From positions 50,033-60,732 of the forward strand of contig NZ_KL585394.1 in assembly GCF_000721935.1 (NCBI RefSeq): DNA of 10,700 nucleotides. The letters are read 5' to 3'. How positions within the stretch are numbered: the first letter of the stretch is position 1; the number at the start of each line of letters is the position of its first letter. The position numbers and the translations under genes are program-made. Below are positions 7,799-10,700 of the stretch, piece by piece. The notes beneath the pieces were generated by a model. It was not told the DNA's origin and did no database searches. It was given only the letters and a program-made list of their open reading frames with translations. The stretch is from Streptomyces sp. NRRL WC-3549 (lineage in GTDB: Bacteria > Actinomycetota > Actinomycetes > Streptomycetales > Streptomycetaceae).

Positions 7799-10144
7799 CT
7801 ATTTCCTGGGGCTCGCGGGAGCACCTGCCGCTTGGCCCCCGACGAATCCGATGTCCTGGTAGCGGGGGGTGGAGAAGCCGAAGGCGCCGACGTTGCGGAG
7901 CTTCTTGTCGACCGCGACCAGCTGCGGCCGCTGGTACAGCGGAATCGATCCGGCCGCTGCCCAGATCCGTGCGTCCGCCTGCTTCAGCAGGTCCCTGGAG
8001 GTCTTGTCGTCGAGCTCGGAGACCGCCCGGTCGAAGAGCTGGTCGATGTGGTCGGAGCCGACCCGGGTGTAGTTCTGCTCGACCAGCAGCGATCCGTCGG
8101 TGGCGGGCTCCGGCTTGGCGAAGATGGGGCGCCCGTCGGTCGCGGGGTAGGCGGTGGCGGGCCAGGAGTAGAGGGCCATGTCGTAGTCGCCCGAGGCGAT
8201 GTGGTCCTTGAAGTAGCTCTCGTCGTCGACCTTGGTGATCTGGGCCCCGATACCGACCGCGTCCAGCATCTCGACGATCCTGTCGCCGACGCTGCGCAGC
8301 GGCTGCGACCCGGGGCCGGACGGCAGGACGAAGCGCAGGGTGAGCGGCTTGCCGTCCTTGCCGAGCCGGTTGCTGGCCGGGGCGGGGGCGGGGGCCGCCG
8401 TGCCCTTGGGTGCGTAGGCGCCGGGCGCTCCCCCGGGCGGCTGCTTGTCCTGGGCGCTGACCCGGCCGCTCTCGTCACCGGTGAAGGCCGCGACCTGGCG
8501 CATCACGGCCGCGCTCTGGGCCGCGGCGGCCGGTGCGGTGGCGAGGGCCTGGGGGACGGCGGTACGGCCGGCCCGGCCGCCCGGCTTGTCGTCGCCGACG
8601 ATGTACAGCCCCTCGTCACGGGAGGCCTTGTCGTCCTTCTCCTCCGTGTCGGAGGCCTGGTCGGCGTCCGCGCCGGAGGCCTCCTCGGTCGCCTTGCCGG
8701 ACGCCTTCTTCCCGGCGTCCTCGTCCGTCTTCTTGTCGGCCTCGCTGCCGGCCTTGGTGTCCGCGGGCTTCTCGACGGCTCCGCCGGTCGTCCAGCCCGC
8801 GTCCGCCAGCAGCGCCCGCGCCTCCTTGGTGTCCTGCGCGCCCAGGGCCCCGCTGGCGTCCTTGTACGCGGGCTGCCCGGCCAGGGCCAGGTGGCTGCCG
8901 GGCGGCTTCGCGGGCAGCCCGAGCGGCTTCAGGACGGTGTCGGCGAGCTCCTGGCGGTCGAGGGCGCGGGCGACCGCGCGGCGCACCCGGTCGTCGGCGA
9001 GGGGCCCGGACTCGCCGTTGAGCGCCAACTGCGTGTAGGCGGGCTCCAGCGACTTGCGTACGGCGAAGCCGTTGAGCGCCTTCTGCTCGGCCGCGTACGC
9101 CGCCACGGCCTCGCGTTCCTCGGCACGGGCGGCCTGGGCGGCCTCGGCCGCCTCCTCGTCCGACCCGTGTGCAAGTGCCCAGGAGCGCAGCGCCGAGGCC
9201 GGGGTGGTGTCGGCCCCGGGGCCGTGGGCGGGCGGCCGTCCGTCGCCGGTGCGGTAGCGGGCGGCCTGGGCGATGCTGTTCGCCGCCGCCGGGTCGACGT
9301 CGGCGACGTCCACGGTGCCCTCGGTCAGGGCCTCGGCGCGGTCCTCGGGCTTCACGGCCCGGAAGACGAGCGATTGGAGCTTGGCCCGGTCGCCCCACCA
9401 GCGGGGGTCGCGGTCGAGGGTGACGGTCCCCTTCTTCTTGTCCACGCTGCGCAGGCGGAACGGCCCCGCGGTGTTCTTGAGGGCGGTGCGGGCGCCGTCG
9501 TTGAAGGCGGCGGGAGACCCGGTCACCTCCTTCGGGTACAGCGGGGAGAACAGCGCCCGCCAGTCCGCGTACGGCTTGGAGAAGGTGACGCGGACCTGGA
9601 GGTCGTCCTTGCCGCGCTCGATCTTCTCGATCCGTTCGTAGCCCGCGTTGCGCGCGGTCCAGAACGCGGAGTCCTTGCCGCTGAGCGCGCGCCACTGGGC
9701 GACGAAGTCGGGGGCGCCGATCTCCCGTCCGTCGCTCCACACGGCCCGTTGGTTGAGCTTGTAGAGCACGACCTGTTTCGGTTCCTGCTCGATGACCTTC
9801 GCGGACTCCAGGAAGTCGGGGTTGAGCCGGGGCTCCCCACGTGCGTCCATCGGGAAGAGCGTGGGTAGGACGGCGCCGGTGACCCGGGTGGTCGCGCCGT
9901 CGGCGTCGGCCTGGAAGGCGTTGAAGGTGGCGGGCAGCGCGTCGATCGCCCAGGTGAGGGTGGAGCCGTCGGCGACCCGGTCCCGGGCCGCCGGGGCGAT
10001 GTCCTGGCCCACGGCCACCGGGACGCGGCCGTCGTGGTCCGAGGAGCAGCCCGCCAGCACGGGGATCGTGAGCACCCCCGTCGCCAGGAGTGCGACCGAG
10101 CGGCGCTTTCGGGCCGTCCCGCGCGGGACGCCGAGGTGGGCCAT
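7799..10144 (-). CDS. Long family-5 extracellular solute-binding lipoprotein (peptide-binding type), stand-alone
   Basis: This 781-residue lipoprotein is predicted to bind peptides or similar ligands outside the membrane. The signal is MAHLGVPRGTARKRRSVALL followed by a hydrophobic stretch and lipobox LAGC with Cys33. Family-5 features include LTWAIDALPATFNAF from residue 63, a VWSDGREIGAPDFVAQW segment with Trp136, a DDRVRRAVARALDRQELADTVL helix near 383-405, YDMALYSWPATAYP near 654, and a late SIPLYQRPQLVAV. The family usually has about 500-600 residues. The excess is a charged, Ala/Glu-rich, probably helical segment at about 326-358 and a low-complexity stretch at about 456-600, first Lys/Asp/Glu/Ala-rich and then Pro/Ala/Gly-rich. 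GGAGG lies 8 bases before the ATG at 10144; the in-frame ATG at 10264 has no signal-peptide logic. No permease or ATPase genes adjoin it, so it may be an orphan receptor. Family is firm, ligand unknown. Confidence 0.93.
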   Translation of the reverse strand: MAHLGVPRGTARKRRSVALLATGVLTIPVLAGCSSDHDGRVPVAVGQDIAPAARDRVADGSTLTWAIDALPATFNAFQADADGATTRVTGAVLPTLFPMDARGEPRLNPDFLESAKVIEQEPKQVVLYKLNQRAVWSDGREIGAPDFVAQWRALSGKDSAFWTARNAGYERIEKIERGKDDLQVRVTFSKPYADWRALFSPLYPKEVTGSPAAFNDGARTALKNTAGPFRLRSVDKKKGTVTLDRDPRWWGDRAKLQSLVFRAVKPEDRAEALTEGTVDVADVDPAAANSIAQAARYRTGDGRPPAHGPGADTTPASALRSWALAHGSDEEAAEAAQAARAEEREAVAAYAAEQKALNGFAVRKSLEPAYTQLALNGESGPLADDRVRRAVARALDRQELADTVLKPLGLPAKPPGSHLALAGQPAYKDASGALGAQDTKEARALLADAGWTTGGAVEKPADTKAGSEADKKTDEDAGKKASGKATEEASGADADQASDTEEKDDKASRDEGLYIVGDDKPGGRAGRTAVPQALATAPAAAAQSAAVMRQVAAFTGDESGRVSAQDKQPPGGAPGAYAPKGTAAPAPAPASNRLGKDGKPLTLRFVLPSGPGSQPLRSVGDRIVEMLDAVGIGAQITKVDDESYFKDHIASGDYDMALYSWPATAYPATDGRPIFAKPEPATDGSLLVEQNYTRVGSDHIDQLFDRAVSELDDKTSRDLLKQADARIWAAAGSIPLYQRPQLVAVDKKLRNVGAFGFSTPRYQDIGFVGGQAAGAPASPRK

Positions 10145-10157
10145 GGCTGATACCTCC
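10145..10157 (-). promoter_or_regulatory. Ribosome binding site that fixes the long lipoprotein start
   Basis: GGAGG reads on the minus strand from 10157 to 10153, eight bases before the ATG at 10144. It supports this start over the in-frame ATG at 10264, which would place 40 residues ahead of the signal peptide. Confidence 0.75.
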
Positions 10158-10224
10158 GGGGCCGGCCCGGCCCACCCGTACCGGAATGGACCGGATGACA
10201 AACGTTTTGGTGGCATTTGCAGCT

Positions 10225-10245
10225 GATCACACTGATGTGGTGATC
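10225..10245. promoter_or_regulatory. Operator-like 21-bp dyad upstream of the long lipoprotein gene
   Basis: GATCAC (10225-10230) and GTGATC (10240-10245) are perfect 6-bp inverted half-sites separated by nine bases. The dyad lies about 80 bases upstream of the start codon, in a stretch less GC-rich than its surroundings, so it sits where a promoter-proximal operator would be expected. I do not recognise the regulator. Its half-sites differ from those of the dyad upstream of the transporter operon, which argues against one shared regulator. Confidence 0.35.
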
Positions 10246-10353
10246 CAACTGAACGCACCTCCACGCACGAGGGGGCACAGGCACGGCCGGTGCGGGCGGC
10301 GATGTCACCCGTGCGGCCCCGGAGGTCGTACTCGGCCGCACCCGCCCGGGTAC

Positions 10354-10700
10354 TCAGCCGAGCAGCTCGACGATCGCCGATGTGGTGCCGGTCTCGCCGA
10401 GCCTCGGGAAGACCTTCTCGACGCTGTTGCGGTGGGTGTCCGGGTCGAGGTCGGTGACCGCGTCGGTGGCCACGGTGACGTGGTAGCCGAGTTCGTGGGC
10501 GGCACGGGCCGTGGACTCGACGCCGATGGCGGTGGCGATGCCGGCCAGGACGATCTGGGTGACGTCCCGGCGGCGCAGCTGGAGGTCGAGGTCGGTGCCG
10601 TGGAAGGCGCCCCAGCGCTGCTTGGTGACGACGACGTCGCCCTCGCGCGGGCCGAGCTCCGGCACGATGTCCGCCCAGTCGGCGGGCGGCTGCCGGCGCG
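10354..10700 (-). CDS. Isochorismatase-family hydrolase, C-terminal part only
   Basis: About 115 C-terminal residues are present; the gene begins beyond the right edge, so the catalytic Asp near the N-terminus cannot be checked. The frame is open to the window end, reading RRQPPADWADIVPELGPREG and onward, and a GTG at 10665 is an internal Val codon. Family features are the lysine segment VVVTKQRWGAFHGTDLDLQL (the conserved catalytic Lys is the one before QRWGAF), then LAGIATAIGVESTARAAHEL, and the C-terminal TDLDPDTHRNSVEKVFPRLG. Where cysteine hydrolases of this superfamily carry Cys (TxxCV), this protein has Gly (10522-10524), as do isochorismatases of the EntB/PhzD type. Many uncharacterised homologues share this TxIGVESTAR form, as far as I recall. 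Substrate unknown. The 209-base gap to the next gene suggests a separate unit. Confidence 0.9.
   Translation of the reverse strand, partial: RRQPPADWADIVPELGPREGDVVVTKQRWGAFHGTDLDLQLRRRDVTQIVLAGIATAIGVESTARAAHELGYHVTVATDAVTDLDPDTHRNSVEKVFPRLGETGTTSAIVELLG

Noticed and set aside
7721..9868. Long plus-strand open frame (715 codons) opposite the long lipoprotein gene
   Set aside because: Its composition is low-complexity Gly/Val/Leu/Arg with no recognisable domain, while the minus strand encodes a protein with a lipobox and family-5 motifs.
10281..10314. Possible terminator of the isochorismatase-family gene (GCACGG/CCGTGC arms)
   Set aside because: Only six base pairs close a 22-base loop, which is too weak to call in sequence this GC-rich.
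10328..10360. Imperfect direct repeat (GTACTCGGCCG and GTACTCAGCCG, 22 bases apart) at the end of the isochorismatase-family gene
   Set aside because: There are only two copies, one overlapping the stop codon, with no further units; it is probably chance or a trivial local duplication.

Overview
The base composition (high GC, strong third-position G/C bias) and the gene content (lipoprotein peptide-binding receptors, GGAGG-type ribosome binding sites, GC-rich hairpin terminators without U-tracts) point to an actinomycete, most likely a Streptomyces chromosome. Every gene I can support lies on the minus strand, so the window reads from right to left.

From the right edge (about 10700) to the left edge: the C-terminal part of an isochorismatase-family hydrolase (stop at 10354); a 209-base gap with a 21-bp operator-like dyad; a stand-alone, unusually long family-5 peptide-binding lipoprotein (7799-10144) followed by a hairpin; the ribosome-associated GTPase TypA/BipA (5599-7473) followed by a strong two-tier hairpin; a roughly 560-base non-coding stretch carrying a second operator-like 21-bp dyad; and a complete-looking Opp/Dpp-type peptide importer operon: receptor lipoprotein (3410-5035), permease B (2360-3289), permease C (1423-2367), ATPase D (353-1411) and the first 120 codons of ATPase F (1-360, cut by the window edge).

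The operon should make one ABC importer. The lipoprotein binds peptide outside the membrane, the two permeases form the channel and the two different ATPases drive it. Genes B, C, D and F are tightly packed: B/C and D/F overlap by 8 bases and C/D are 11 bases apart. The receptor gene is instead separated from B by 120 bases that hold a 14-bp hairpin, a layout that usually yields more receptor than membrane complex. The order (receptor, permease, permease, ATPase, ATPase) differs from the order I remember for the Streptomyces bldK operon, where a permease gene comes first. It resembles the second Opp-type operon that I recall lying next to bldK in S. coelicolor. That comparison is from memory and unverified.

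I find nothing that clearly amounts to a new multi-gene system. The features most worth a second look are the long receptor with a low-complexity insertion of about 145 residues and no transporter genes beside it, the two dyads, the intra-operon hairpin, and the replacement of the usual catalytic cysteine by glycine in the isochorismatase-family protein.
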